Source of the DNA: Vibrio sinaloensis DSM 21326
Lineage (GTDB): Bacteria > Pseudomonadota > Gammaproteobacteria > Enterobacterales > Vibrionaceae
Length of the DNA stretch: 64,000 bases
Direction: 5' to 3'
NCBI RefSeq assembly: GCF_000189275.1
Contig: NZ_AEVT01000061.1
Location: 1-64,000 of the forward strand
The notes under the pieces were generated by a model. The model was not told the origin of the DNA. It ran no database searches and saw only the letters and a list, made by a program, of their open reading frames with translations. This document shows positions 53,107-62,255 of the stretch, in pieces. A program made the translations under genes and the position numbers. How positions within the stretch are numbered: the stretch's first letter is position 1; every line of letters starts with the position of its first letter.

Positions 53107-55665
53107 ATGAGCAAGTTGAAGCTGGTCGTTATCGGTAACGGTATGGTAGGACACCGTTACATTGAAGACTTAGTAGAGAAGACAGATGCCTCTCAGTACG
53201 AGATTACTGTTTTCTGTGAAGAACCGCGCGTCGCATATGACCGTGTCCACCTTTCTTCTTACTTTTCTCACCATACAGCAGACGAGTTATCTTTAGTTAA
53301 AGAAGGTTTCTACGACAAGCACGGTGTGAACATGCTGATTGGCGAGCGCGCGATCAACGTTAACCGTGAGAAGCGTATTGTGCATTCTAGTACCGGCCGT
53401 GAAATTCAATACGACAAGCTGATCATGGCAACTGGCTCATTCCCATTTGTTCCGCCTATCAAGGGTCGTGAGAGTAAAGATTGTTTTGTCTACCGTACTA
53501 TCGAAGATCTCAAATCGATAGAAGCTTGCGCGAAAAAGAGCAAAATCGGTGTCGTTATCGGTGGTGGCCTTCTAGGTCTTGAAGCTGCAGGTGCACTTAA
53601 AGCTCTGGGTGTAGAGACTCATGTGGTTGAATTTGCCCCTAAGCTAATGGCTGAGCAACTTGATCAAGCGGGTGGTAACCAGCTACGCCAAAAAATCGAA
53701 AGTATGGGTGTGATGGTCCACACTAGCAAGAATACGTTAGAAATCGCACCTGAGGGCCAAAATGCTCGTAACGTGATGCGTTTTGCTGATGGTACAGAGT
53801 TAGAAACAGACTTCATCGTGTTCTCAGCAGGTATTCGCCCGCAAGATAAACTGGCTCGCGATATGCAGCTAGACGTCGCTCCACGTGGTGGTATCGCAAT
53901 CAATGACTTCTGTCAGACTTCTGATGAAAACATTTACGCCATTGGTGAGTGTGCTTCTTGGAATGAAACCTTCTATGGCTTGGTTGCCCCAGGTTACAAG
54001 ATGGCAACGGTTGCTGTTGACCACTTAGTAGGTAACGACAGCAAGTTCGAAGGTGCTGACATGTCAGCCAAGCTTAAATTACTCGGCGTGAAAGTTGGTT
54101 CTATCGGTGATGCTAACGGTCGTACTCCGGGCTGTAAGAGCTACGTCTACCAAAATGAAGAGCAGGAAGTGTACAAACGCCTGATCGTATCTGAAGACAA
54201 TAAAAAACTGCTTGGTGCGGTAATGGTTGGTGATACCTCTGATTACGGCGATCTTCTTCAGTTAATGCTCAATGAAATTGACCTTCCTGAACACCCTGAT
54301 GCACTAATCTTACCTGCGCACGCTGGTGCCGAGAAACCGACGTTAGGTGCTGACGCATTGCCAGATTCAGCGGTTATCTGTTCTTGTTTCGATGTGACTA
54401 AAGGCAAGATTGCTGAAGCCGTCGCGCAAGGTCACCACACAATTGGTGACATCAAAGCGGTAACGGGTGCAGGCACGGGCTGTGGTGGTTGTATCCCACT
54501 TGTCACTTCGGTTCTTAATGCAGAGCTTGAAAAAGCAGGCGTTGAAGTTAAAGCGGATGTATGTGAGCACTTTGCTTACTCTCGCCAAGAGCTTTTCCAC
54601 CTTGTCCGTATTGGCGAAATCAAATCGTATGAAGAATTGCTAGAGAAACACGGTAAAGGTTACGGCTGTGAAGTGTGTAAGCCTCTTGCAGGCTCTATCC
54701 TTGCGTCCTGCTGGGGTGACCACATCCTGAAGCCATCTCTGGTTAAACTGCACGATACCAACGATAACTTCTTAGGTAACATGCAAAAAGATGGTACCTA
54801 CTCTGTGATTCCACGTATGGCGGGTGGTGAAGTAACGCCTCAAGCGCTAGCAGTACTGGCTGATGTAGCAGCAGAATACAACCTCTACACCAAGATCACA
54901 GGTGCACAGCGTATCGGCCTGTTCGGCGCTCAAAAAGACGATCTTCCAGCCATCTGGAAAAAACTGGTTGCCGCGGGTTACGAGACTGGTCAGGCGTACG
55001 CGAAAGCACTGCGTATGGCGAAGACCTGTGTAGGTTCAACTTGGTGTCGTTACGGCGTGCAGGACTCAGTTGGCCTTGGTGTGATGATCGAGAACCGCTA
55101 CAAAGGTATCCGTACTCCGCACAAGATGAAGTTTGGTGTCTCTGGTTGTACCCGTGAATGTGCTGAGGCGCAAGGTAAAGACCTTGGTATTATCGCGACT
55201 GATGCAGGCTGGAACATGTACGTGTGTGGTAATGGTGGTATGAAACCGCGCCACGCGACACTGCTTGCTGGCGACCTAGACCAAGAAACTCTGATCAAAT
55301 ACATCGACCGCTTTATGATGTTCTACATCCGTACTGCTGCACCGCTGCAACGTACTTCTGTATGGTTTGAGAACCTAGAAGGTGGCATTGATTACCTACG
55401 TGAAGTGATCATCGAAGACAAGTTAGGCATCAATGACCAACTAGAAGCAGATATTGCCAAGCTAGTAGAAGAGTTCCATTGTGAATGGACAGATACCATC
55501 AACGACGAAACACAGCTAAAACGCTTTGCTCATTTCATTAACTCAGATGAGCGTGACGACAACGTTATGTTCGTGACTGATGGCCGTAGTCAACACCGTC
55601 CAGCGACATTTACTGAGAAACACCCAGAAGCGAAGGGTGACATCCTTCATGTCGAAGTAGTTTAA
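53107..55665 (+). CDS. nirB: Assimilatory-type NADH-dependent nitrite reductase, large subunit
   Basis: An 852-residue siroheme protein that reduces nitrite to ammonium with NADH. The N-terminal half is an FAD/NAD domain (KLVVIGNGMVGHRYIEDL; GVVIGGGLLGLEAAGALKA). A BFD-like [2Fe-2S] motif follows, CSCFDVTKGK and CGGC near residue 425-465. The siroheme/[4Fe-4S] ligands are C641, C647, C681 and C685 (C-x5-C and GCTREC). It starts the nirB-nirD-nirC-cobA operon downstream of the FNR-type promoter. In this cytoplasmic form it removes nitrite and regenerates NAD under anaerobic growth. Confidence 0.97.
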   Translation: MSKLKLVVIGNGMVGHRYIEDLVEKTDASQYEITVFCEEPRVAYDRVHLSSYFSHHTADELSLVKEGFYDKHGVNMLIGERAINVNREKRIVHSSTGREIQYDKLIMATGSFPFVPPIKGRESKDCFVYRTIEDLKSIEACAKKSKIGVVIGGGLLGLEAAGALKALGVETHVVEFAPKLMAEQLDQAGGNQLRQKIESMGVMVHTSKNTLEIAPEGQNARNVMRFADGTELETDFIVFSAGIRPQDKLARDMQLDVAPRGGIAINDFCQTSDENIYAIGECASWNETFYGLVAPGYKMATVAVDHLVGNDSKFEGADMSAKLKLLGVKVGSIGDANGRTPGCKSYVYQNEEQEVYKRLIVSEDNKKLLGAVMVGDTSDYGDLLQLMLNEIDLPEHPDALILPAHAGAEKPTLGADALPDSAVICSCFDVTKGKIAEAVAQGHHTIGDIKAVTGAGTGCGGCIPLVTSVLNAELEKAGVEVKADVCEHFAYSRQELFHLVRIGEIKSYEELLEKHGKGYGCEVCKPLAGSILASCWGDHILKPSLVKLHDTNDNFLGNMQKDGTYSVIPRMAGGEVTPQALAVLADVAAEYNLYTKITGAQRIGLFGAQKDDLPAIWKKLVAAGYETGQAYAKALRMAKTCVGSTWCRYGVQDSVGLGVMIENRYKGIRTPHKMKFGVSGCTRECAEAQGKDLGIIATDAGWNMYVCGNGGMKPRHATLLAGDLDQETLIKYIDRFMMFYIRTAAPLQRTSVWFENLEGGIDYLREVIIEDKLGINDQLEADIAKLVEEFHCEWTDTINDETQLKRFAHFINSDERDDNVMFVTDGRSQHRPATFTEKHPEAKGDILHVEVV

Positions 55666-55679
55666 AGGGAGACGACATC

Positions 55680-56003
55680 ATGGCATTTACAAAAGTATGT
55701 AACATCGAGGACATCATCCCAGGCACGGGGGTAGTGGCGTTAGTGAATGGTGAACAAGTTGCGATCTTCCGCCCTCGAGCAACTGAAGAAGTGTATGCAA
55801 TTAACAACATGGACCCATTTTTCCAGTCTAATGTACTGTCGCGCGGCTTGGTTGTTGAACACGACGAGCAGCTTTGGGTGGCGAGTCCACTTAAGAAGCA
55901 GCGCTTCAACTTATCGACAGGTGTGTGTATGGAAGATGAACGTATGAACGTGAAAACTTACCAAGCACGCGTGGCCAAAGGTAAAGTCGAAATCGCGGCT
56001 TAA
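55680..56003 (+). CDS. nirD: Nitrite reductase small subunit
   Basis: A 107-residue Rieske-like subunit of the NADH nitrite reductase. Start MAFTKVCNIEDIIPGTGVVALVNGEQVAIFRP and HDEQLWVASPLKKQRFNLSTGVCMEDE are typical of NirD. The usual Rieske iron ligands are absent, as is known for this family. It follows nirB after 14 bases, with GGGAGA before the ATG. Confidence 0.95.
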   Translation: MAFTKVCNIEDIIPGTGVVALVNGEQVAIFRPRATEEVYAINNMDPFFQSNVLSRGLVVEHDEQLWVASPLKKQRFNLSTGVCMEDERMNVKTYQARVAKGKVEIAA

Positions 56004-56163
56004 GTATCCGTTTCCATTAACGTTTATCGCCAATAAAGATGAAGGCTATGGAGATTAAATAGCTTAAAGGTTTGCTGTTTCTCAGTTGGGGAACAGAGAA
56101 ACAGCGAGCCTTTCACTATTCAATTTCAACTTTTAACTTTCAATTTTGAATAAGGACACATTC

Positions 56164-57012
56164 ATGTCTACAGACTTTAAACCTGCTGAATTCGTGCAAA
56201 CAATGATCAATGTTGGCGAAGCGAAAACAAAAACCAGCGCGCGTGACTTAGTTCTTCGCGGAACCATGGCGGGTATCATCTTATCTTTAGCCGTTGTTGT
56301 TGCGATTACGACCATTGTCCAAACTGGAGTTGGCGTGGTTGGCGCGTTAGTCTTCCCTGTGGGCTTTGTTATCCTTTCTGTCATGGGTTATGACTTAGTG
56401 ACAGGTGTGTTTGGTCTAGCGCCGCTGGCTAAATTTGAAGGCCGTCCGGGTATTACTTGGAACCGTGTATTCCGCTGCTGGGGTTTGGTTGGTCTTGGTA
56501 ACCTTATTGGTTCGCTGATTGTTGCTTACCTTGTGGCAATTTCTCTAACCGGTAACTTCTCACTTGAGCTAAACGCGGTAGCGAAGAAATTCATCGCTGT
56601 TTCAACCGCTCGTAGTGCAGGTTTTGAAGCTATGGGCATGGACGGATGGATCACCTGTTTCGTGCGCGGTATCTTCTGTAACCTTATGGTTTGCCTAGGT
56701 GTGATTGGTAACATGACAGCTCGTACAGTTGCGGGTCGTGTGGCCATGATGTGGTTCCCAATCTTCATCTTCTTTGCGCTAGTATTCGAGCACACAGTGG
56801 TGAACATGTTCCTATTCCCGCTAGGTATGATCTTAGGCGCAGACTTTGGTATCGCAACTTGGTTGAACTTCAACCTTATCCCTACCATCCTAGGTAACAT
56901 TGTTGGTGGTTTGATCATGACATGTATCCCGCTTTACCTGACTCACGCAAAAACAGCGCCTTCTCTAAACGACGAAGAAGAAGTTAATGCGAAACCAGCA
57001 CTAGCGAAATAA
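56164..57012 (+). CDS. nirC: Nitrite/formate transporter NirC-like
   Basis: A 282-residue FocA/NirC-family channel with about six membrane spans and the pore motifs GTMAGIILSLAVVV and VIGNMTARTVAGRVAMMWFPIFIFFALVFEHTVVNMFLFPLG. It probably brings nitrite into the cell for NirBD. I chose ATG 56164, with AAGGA 7 bases upstream; an in-frame TTG at 56146 would lie over the ribosome site. A 160-base gap separates it from nirD, but the operon order supports co-transcription. Confidence 0.9.
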   Translation: MSTDFKPAEFVQTMINVGEAKTKTSARDLVLRGTMAGIILSLAVVVAITTIVQTGVGVVGALVFPVGFVILSVMGYDLVTGVFGLAPLAKFEGRPGITWNRVFRCWGLVGLGNLIGSLIVAYLVAISLTGNFSLELNAVAKKFIAVSTARSAGFEAMGMDGWITCFVRGIFCNLMVCLGVIGNMTARTVAGRVAMMWFPIFIFFALVFEHTVVNMFLFPLGMILGADFGIATWLNFNLIPTILGNIVGGLIMTCIPLYLTHAKTAPSLNDEEEVNAKPALAK

Positions 57013-57020
57013 TGACTTAC

Positions 57021-57044
57021 AGCCCCACGTTGTCGCGTGGGGCT
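57021..57044 (+). terminator. Hairpin after nirC without a T run
   Basis: AGCCCCACG (57021-57029) pairs with CGTGGGGCT (57036-57044), a 9-bp stem. No T run follows, so it may be a processing or stability element rather than a terminator. Confidence 0.5.
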
Positions 57045-57079
57045 CCTAACCATTAACATCACGTACAGTATTGATTTGA

Positions 57080-57132
57080 ATATAAAAAGTAATCACTCCA
57101 TAAGGTGGCGAGTTGAGTATTACTTTTTATAT
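57080..57132. repeat. Perfect 14-bp inverted repeat upstream of cobA
   Basis: ATATAAAAAGTAAT (57080-57093) and ATTACTTTTTATAT (57119-57132) are perfect inverted arms 25 bases apart, ending 26 bases before the cobA start. It could be an RNA hairpin over the cobA leader or a pair of operator half-sites. Confidence 0.7.
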
Positions 57133-57158
57133 CCAAATTTACATTGATAGGCATAGCT

Positions 57159-57920
57159 ATGAGCGTGACTCCCATCTCTTCATCAAACCTTGGCTTTGTA
57201 TCATTAGTTGGTGCTGGGCCGGGTGACCCAGATTTACTTACTGTGAAAGGCTACCGAGTCATTCAGCAAGCGGAAGTGGTTGTGTATGACCGATTGGTGT
57301 CGCCGGAGATTTTGGCACTAGCCAATTGCGATGCAGAAATGATCTATGTGGGCAAAAAATTAGATTTTCACTGCGTTCCGCAAGATCAGATTAACCAGAT
57401 CTTGGTAGAAAAAGCCCTGCAAGGCAAAAAGGTCGTCCGTCTGAAAGGTGGAGATTCGTTCATTTTTGGCCGTGGCGGAGAAGAACTGGAAGAGCTTGCT
57501 GAACATGGCATTTGTTTTGAAGTGGTGCCCGGAATTACCGCTGCTGCTGGGGCGACCGCCTACGCAGGGATTCCATTGACACACCGTGAGCATGCCCAAA
57601 GTGTGCAATTTATCACTGGTCATGTGCAGAAAGATGGGCGCGAAATTGAATGGCAATCGTTAGCTCAATCGAACAATACGTTGGTGTTTTATATGGGCTT
57701 AAAACAGAGTGGTTACATCACTGAGAAACTGTTAGAAACCGGAATGGATAGTAACATGTCGTGTGCCATTATCGAAAATGGTACCCGCCGTGAACAAAGA
57801 GTATTTACTGGTGCGTTGCAAGACCTACCAAATATGGCGAAGCAAGCGCTCAGCCCTGCGCTGATTGTGGTTGGTAGTGTCACTTCGTTGCACGATAAAC
57901 TTAAATGGTTTAATGCTTAG
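57159..57920 (+). CDS. cobA: Uroporphyrinogen-III C-methyltransferase
   Basis: A 253-residue SAM-dependent methyltransferase that makes precorrin-2 for siroheme, the cofactor of NirB. Motifs: [36 protein letters not shown] and [11 protein letters not shown] chose ATG 57159 over an in-frame TTG at 57144; AGG lies 7 bases before the ATG. It is single-domain, unlike E. coli CysG. Its place after nirBDC suggests a dedicated siroheme supply for nitrite reductase. Confidence 0.95.
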   Translation: MSVTPISSSNLGFVSLVGAGPGDPDLLTVKGYRVIQQAEVVVYDRLVSPEILALANCDAEMIYVGKKLDFHCVPQDQINQILVEKALQGKKVVRLKGGDSFIFGRGGEELEELAEHGICFEVVPGITAAAGATAYAGIPLTHREHAQSVQFITGHVQKDGREIEWQSLAQSNNTLVFYMGLKQSGYITEKLLETGMDSNMSCAIIENGTRREQRVFTGALQDLPNMAKQALSPALIVVGSVTSLHDKLKWFNA

Positions 57921-57938
57921 ACCTGAGCAGCAATAAAA

Positions 57939-57970
57939 CAAAAACAGCGGCAAAAGAGCCGCTGTTTTTG
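57939..57970. terminator. Bidirectional terminator between cobA and the LysR gene
   Basis: CAGCGGC (57945-57951) pairs with GCCGCTG (57958-57964), inside A and T runs on both sides. It lies between the convergent cobA and LysR genes. Confidence 0.9.
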
Positions 57971-58009
57971 TATGTGCGTTGTTTAGACACGAGCCAATTT
58001 TATGGACCA

Positions 58010-58891
58010 TCATAAAGGTTCTTGTGCGTAATACTCCACTAGATAATCGATGAAGGCACGGATTCGATAGGGCAGATATTCTGTTGATTTATACACGGCG
58101 TACATAGGCAGCATGGTTTTTTCCATATCAGGGAACAGCTCAACCAGAGTCTCTTCTTTTAGCTCGTTGTCGACCATCCAGCGTGGCATTGCCGCAATCC
58201 CTGTGCCTAAGCGTGCCATTTGTACCAGCATGTCAGGGCTGTCGCTTGAAAACACGCTATTAACTCGCACTGGTTCTCCGTCGATTAGCCAAACATTAGA
58301 AGGTGTCATTAGGGAATAAACAAGGCAGCGGTGATCGCTGAGCTCAACAGGGCTTATAGGCTTACCCATTGTTGCAACATATTGAGATGAAGCGAAGTAA
58401 CAGATCTGATGGAGCATAATCTTTCTCGCCTTGAAGCTAGAGTCATCAAGATGAGAAGCTCGTATTGCGATGTCGACATCAGCTTGATGTAGATTAATCA
58501 CCTTGTCTTCTACAGACACTTCAACGCTTAAGCTAGGGTGCAAAGCCATAAACTTTGAAACGGGTTTCGCCAGACGTTGAGTTGCAAATGCGGAAGGGCA
58601 AGTAAGCTTAAGTGTTCCGGATACTTCGTTTAATTCTAACTTAAGCCGTGATTCCATGGCGTCCATCTCATCAAGCAAGCGTTGCGAATAGCTCAGATAC
58701 TCTTGTCCCTGCGTGGTTAACATGATTTGACGAGACGTTCGGTGCAGTAAAGTGAAACCGATCTGTTTTTCTAGCCAAGCCATTTTTTTGCTTATCGAGC
58801 TCTGGCTGGTGTCCATTTCATTGGCGACTTGAGTGAAACTTCCGAGTTGAGAAACGCGAACGAATACTCGAATACAATCTACTTTGTCCAT
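58010..58891 (-). CDS. LysR-family regulator, divergent from a DoxX-type gene
   Basis: A 293-residue LysR regulator. The winged-helix start is VRVSQLGSFTQVANEMDTSQSSISKKMAWLEKQIGFTLLHRTSRQIMLT; the effector domain fills about 90-290 (GTLKLTCPSAFATQRLAKPVSKF; DVDIAIRASHL). Two copies of a TTCCA..TGGAA palindrome lie in the gap before it, typical of autoregulation plus control of the divergent gene. The same palindrome core is found upstream of yjjI. Confidence 0.88.
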   Translation of the reverse strand: MDKVDCIRVFVRVSQLGSFTQVANEMDTSQSSISKKMAWLEKQIGFTLLHRTSRQIMLTTQGQEYLSYSQRLLDEMDAMESRLKLELNEVSGTLKLTCPSAFATQRLAKPVSKFMALHPSLSVEVSVEDKVINLHQADVDIAIRASHLDDSSFKARKIMLHQICYFASSQYVATMGKPISPVELSDHRCLVYSLMTPSNVWLIDGEPVRVNSVFSSDSPDMLVQMARLGTGIAAMPRWMVDNELKEETLVELFPDMEKTMLPMYAVYKSTEYLPYRIRAFIDYLVEYYAQEPL

Positions 58892-58897
58892 TTATCT

Positions 58898-58955
58898 ATT
58901 CCATTTTGGAATTTTAATAAGGTAATTTTTAGCATTTATCTGACCATATTGGAAT
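58898..58955. promoter_or_regulatory. Pair of LysR operator candidates between the LysR and DoxX-type genes
   Basis: ATTCCATTTTGGAAT (58898-58912) is a perfect T-N11-A palindrome; TGACCATATTGGAAT (58941-58955) repeats it with a weaker left half. The centres lie 43 bp apart, four helical turns. TGAATATACTG follows the second copy and may hold a -10 element. Confidence 0.6.
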
Positions 58956-59027
58956 GAATATACTGACTGCCGTAGTAAGGGGGCAAGTTTGCTGGTCCCC
59001 CTTAGATATCGATTGAGGAGATAGAGG

Positions 59028-59399
59028 GTGGTTATAATTAGTGTACTTCTAATGGTATTTTTTACGTTTGCGGCTTCGATAAAGCTATTTGGGTGGCAGG
59101 AAATGATCTTTCAGACCCAACTTAAGTTTTTTGTTAAATACGGTTTAAATCGGGCGGCAATGTTTGCAGTGGGAGTTATTGAACTGTTGGCGTCTCTGGC
59201 CTTGGCGACAGCGTTGTTGACAGGGCAGAGCACTTGGCAATCTGTCGGGGCGGTGGCAATTTTGCTCACGTCTTTAGGGGCGATCTACTTTCATTTGCGA
59301 TTCGATGGCTTCAAAGACGCAATACCCGCCATTGTGACAATGTCACTATCTATGGCTTTGCTCGTGTTAAACAGAGCTGTAATCATCGCGCTGATTTGA
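59028..59399 (+). CDS. DoxX-like membrane protein
   Basis: A 123-residue protein with four hydrophobic spans (about residues 2-20, 42-62, 70-90 and 98-118), matching the DoxX/SURF4 family. It starts at GTG 59028, behind a GAGGAG site at about 59013. Members are linked to redox or quinone metabolism, but this one's role is unknown. It lies divergent from the LysR gene and under its probable operators. The next gene starts 35 bases after its stop and may be in the same unit. Confidence 0.75.
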   Translation: MVIISVLLMVFFTFAASIKLFGWQEMIFQTQLKFFVKYGLNRAAMFAVGVIELLASLALATALLTGQSTWQSVGAVAILLTSLGAIYFHLRFDGFKDAIPAIVTMSLSMALLVLNRAVIIALI

Positions 59400-59434
59400 T
59401 AGAGTCACACCGTTATTGCTTAAGAAGACAAATC

Positions 59435-59917
59435 ATGGAAAAAATTGCCATTTTCGTTGATGTGCAAAACATCTACTACACGACGAGAGACAAATATCGC
59501 GCTAACTTTGACTACAACCAGTTTTGGTATGTGGCGACCGAAGGACAGCAAGTTGTCAGCGCTAGTGCTTACGCGATTGCTTCAACCGACCCTAAACAGC
59601 GCCAGTTTCACCATATTTTGCGTGGGATTGGATTTGATGTGAAGCTCAAGCCCTATATTCAACGAAGTGATGGCAGTACCAAAGGCGACTGGGATGTGGG
59701 TATTGCCCTAGATGTGTATGAGCTGGCAAGTCAGGTTGACCGCGTTATCTTACTATCTGGTGATGGTGATTTTGAAATGCTTGTCACGCGCATTCAACAG
59801 CGCTTTGCGACTAAGGTTGATGTGTATGCGGTTCCTGGACTTACCGCACAAAACTTAATTGATGTGTGCGATAAGTTCATTCCTATCGATGAGGCTTTAT
59901 TGCTCCGAAGAAGCTGA
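59435..59917 (+). CDS. NYN-domain (LabA/DUF88) protein
   Basis: A 160-residue PIN-like NYN domain. The acidic metal site is visible: FVDVQNIYY, GDWDVGIALD and LLSGDGDFEML; the fold suggests a metal-dependent ribonuclease. I chose ATG 59435, which begins the domain; a longer open frame runs upstream over the DoxX gene but has no role. The last 21 bases overlap the end of the convergent DUF2986 gene. LabA-type proteins are often implicated in RNA turnover, but this is not shown here. Confidence 0.8.
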   Translation: MEKIAIFVDVQNIYYTTRDKYRANFDYNQFWYVATEGQQVVSASAYAIASTDPKQRQFHHILRGIGFDVKLKPYIQRSDGSTKGDWDVGIALDVYELASQVDRVILLSGDGDFEMLVTRIQQRFATKVDVYAVPGLTAQNLIDVCDKFIPIDEALLLRRS

Positions 59918-60103
59918 GGGGGCGGCGTCTTCCGCTGGTATTGCTTGTTCAGCATCGAGAGGCGCGTTAGCTTGTTGTTCAGCTTCCATTTTTGCTCGCT
60001 CCGCTTTAGAGATATAGCGGGGCTTGTTGCTTTTATGTAACTTGGCGTTTTTCTTTTTTTGCTTCGCTTTTAGGATGCTGTTGATCTTTTTCTTACGATT
60101 CAT
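59897..60103 (-). CDS. DUF2986 small basic protein
   Basis: A 68-residue protein typical of Vibrio DUF2986: strongly lysine-rich start (MNRKKKINSILKAKQKKKNAKLHKSNKPRYISKAERAKM) followed by an acidic, alanine-rich tail. Its charge suggests contact with RNA or ribosomes, but the function is unknown. Its end overlaps the NYN gene by 21 bases. Confidence 0.75.
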   Translation of the reverse strand: MNRKKKINSILKAKQKKKNAKLHKSNKPRYISKAERAKMEAEQQANAPLDAEQAIPAEDAAPSASSEQ

Positions 60104-60200
60104 GCTGTGTGCCTGTTATCTTTCGTGGCGGGCATCATACAGAAGTTGCTCTCAAACCTCAAAGCTCGGCTTCTTTCACGCTAAAACTATATAGATAAGT

Positions 60201-60827
60201 TTAGTTACGCCAACCCAATGGGTTGTTGGCTGGGCGGCAGATGTTAGGAATGTAGAGTTGGAGATAAGACTCTGTAAGCCTTAATGCTTCTTGCGCGAGC
60301 TCTGGGGTGATGAAGCCATACTTCCGATAAGACAACGAATATATTTTGTCGGCGACCTGAAGAGAAATTGCGAAGATATTAATTGGCTGTGGCAGTTTAG
60401 GTATCTCGAAATAGTGTCGATAGATCATTTCGACTTGGCTTCCTAGCTCTAAATCATGTTCTGTATCGGCATGGCCAAGTTCAGAAAAAGTGTGTCGTCC
60501 TAAAATTAACTTTTTAGCGATCGGATTATGATTGTAATAATCGACATAAGCTGTTTCTATCATGCGATTTATATCTGTCCAATGATTTACTTTTGTTTCG
60601 TCAATGCATTTTTCTAGCAATGAATCGAAATCTAAAAATACATCATCTAATAAGCTATGAAATAGATTCTCTATATTTGGATAGTGGTGATATACCGTCG
60701 AAGTCGCCATTCCGCACTCTTTGGCCACGTCGTACATGGATATATCGGTTGCTTCTCTGCGCTCCATCAACTGGATAACCGCGTGGTTGATTCTATGTAG
60801 CTTTTCTTCGGTTTTAACTTTTCGCAT
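60201..60827 (-). CDS. TetR-family regulator near the agmatine genes
   Basis: A 208-residue TetR regulator. The helix-turn-helix is at about residues 25-50 (DISMYDVAKECGMATSTVYHHYPNIENLF). The rest is a ligand-binding domain of unknown specificity. It lies downstream of the carbamate kinase gene, on the same strand. TetR-type AguR controls agmatine genes in Pseudomonas, so a similar role is plausible but not shown. A 55-base inverted structure lies upstream. Confidence 0.85.
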   Translation of the reverse strand: MRKVKTEEKLHRINHAVIQLMERREATDISMYDVAKECGMATSTVYHHYPNIENLFHSLLDDVFLDFDSLLEKCIDETKVNHWTDINRMIETAYVDYYNHNPIAKKLILGRHTFSELGHADTEHDLELGSQVEMIYRHYFEIPKLPQPINIFAISLQVADKIYSLSYRKYGFITPELAQEALRLTESYLQLYIPNICRPANNPLGWRN

Positions 60828-60864
60828 AAGTTTGCATACTACCCGTTGGTCTCAACAATAATAT

Positions 60865-60919
60865 AAAGGGATAGTGTTCGAAAATCCGCTGCTTAGATCG
60901 GACTTTTCTCTATCCCTTT
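60865..60919 (-). repeat. 10-bp inverted repeat between the carbamate kinase and TetR genes
   Basis: AAAGGGATAG (60865-60874) pairs with CTATCCCTTT (60910-60919); an inner TCCG/CGGA stem can form in the loop. It may end the carbamate kinase transcript or act in the leader of the TetR gene. Confidence 0.6.
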
Positions 60920-60956
60920 GTGAGGCTACTTCCTTGTATTAGAGCGAATTGCTTAT

Positions 60957-61868
60957 TTAATCGGGTCTAACATGGGTGCCCGATTGGCCTTGGATGATTT
61001 CGTATGCATAGGCTAAATCACCGATGTGTCCAACGCATTTAGTCGACTCCACAAACTGACAACAGGCCTCCACTTTGGGTCCCATGGAGCCGGCAGGAAA
61101 ATCATAACCCCGTATCTGTGAAACCGATACTTGTTCGAGTTTCTCTTCGTCTGGCTTGCCCCAGTTTAGACAAACATGGGTGCCGTCGGTAAGGATGAGT
61201 AAGTGCTCGGCTTCTACTTGTTGAGCGATCAATGCCGCTGTCATGTCTTTGTCGATGACGGCTTCAAATCCAATATAGGCGCCGTCTTTCTCTATTACAG
61301 GTGCTGCGCCACCGCCACCACAGATGATCAAGTGATCTTTCTCGAGCAAATCTTTAATCGCGTTAATCTCAAGAACTTCTTTCGGCGCAGGAGAAGGAAC
61401 AACGCGACGCCAATGTTGGCCATCGGGTTTTACGATCCAGTGATGCTGTTCAGCCAGTCGTTTTGCTTGCTGCTCACTGTAAACAGGGCCGATGAACTTG
61501 CTGGGATCGGCGTTAGCTGGGTCGTCTTGGTCTACCACAATTCTCGTCAAGATGGTGGTGGTAAATCGGTCGTCAATCGCTGCATTTAGTCCTTGTTGGA
61601 TCAGATAACCGATCATACCTTGGGTTTCTGCCCCCAGGACGTCAAAAGGATAGGGGGGACAATCTTTGTAGGCATTGTTTTGCAATGATAGCAGTCCGAC
61701 TTGAGGGCCGTTGCCGTGAACGATGACAAGTCGATAATCTTTGCTCAACTTGGCCAGAGAGTGAGCCGTTTGGGCGATGCTTTTCTGCTGATTCTCACAA
61801 CTCATTACTTCACCACGCTGCAACAACGCGTTACCGCCAACCGCCACTACAATAATTGGTTTGGACAT
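60957..61868 (-). CDS. arcC: Carbamate kinase
   Basis: A 303-residue carbamate kinase, which makes ATP from carbamoyl phosphate. Motifs: VVAVGGNALLQRGE near the start, LVIVHGNGPQVGLL, KDLLEKDHLIICGGGGAAPVIE and ILTDGTHVCLNWG. I chose ATG 61868, with AGGAG 8 bases before it; an upstream ATG at 61940 would add a lysine-rich stretch. In the agmatine pathway it takes carbamoyl phosphate made from N-carbamoylputrescine. The putrescine carbamoyltransferase gene is not in this window and may lie beyond 64000. Confidence 0.95.
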   Translation of the reverse strand: MSKPIIVVAVGGNALLQRGEVMSCENQQKSIAQTAHSLAKLSKDYRLVIVHGNGPQVGLLSLQNNAYKDCPPYPFDVLGAETQGMIGYLIQQGLNAAIDDRFTTTILTRIVVDQDDPANADPSKFIGPVYSEQQAKRLAEQHHWIVKPDGQHWRRVVPSPAPKEVLEINAIKDLLEKDHLIICGGGGAAPVIEKDGAYIGFEAVIDKDMTAALIAQQVEAEHLLILTDGTHVCLNWGKPDEEKLEQVSVSQIRGYDFPAGSMGPKVEACCQFVESTKCVGHIGDLAYAYEIIQGQSGTHVRPD

Positions 61869-62255
61869 TCGTTTTCTCCTAATAACAAGGGTGTTATCAC
61901 TGTAGTGAATTATTTTTCGCTTTATAGGGATAAAAATCACGCGTCGATAGAGTTACGAAAACATAAAACTTTTTCACTGTACTAGTCACAAAATAGAAAG
62001 CCTGGAGCTGAAAAAATCCGATATGTGATCTCAACAATGTTGTTTGGTACGCCGTGAATATCGACTTGTTGAATATGGTTTTTTGATAAAAATCAATATT
62101 CGAGATGATTTCGATTATTTATTTGATTTGTGTCGGTGCGAATTTAGTTTTATTTCATCAGAAGTTATCCCAAACCGATATTCAGTTTTCATCAAAGTTC
62201 GATATTTATTTTTCTCCTTTAATAGTTAGCGAATTAGGTATTAAGGAGCAGAAAA
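61869..62255. promoter_or_regulatory. Divergent control region of the agmatine genes
   Basis: The 387-base gap is AT-rich and holds no gene I can support. TCACTGTA occurs twice (61897-61904, inside TCACTGTAGTGA, and 61974-61981, inside TCACTGTACTAGTCAC). The repeats are palindrome-like and could bind the TetR regulator. Confidence 0.4.

Noticed and set aside
59234..59435. 5' extension of the NYN open frame over the DoxX gene
   Set aside because: The NYN fold starts at ATG 59435 and the upstream part reads through the DoxX coding sequence in another frame.
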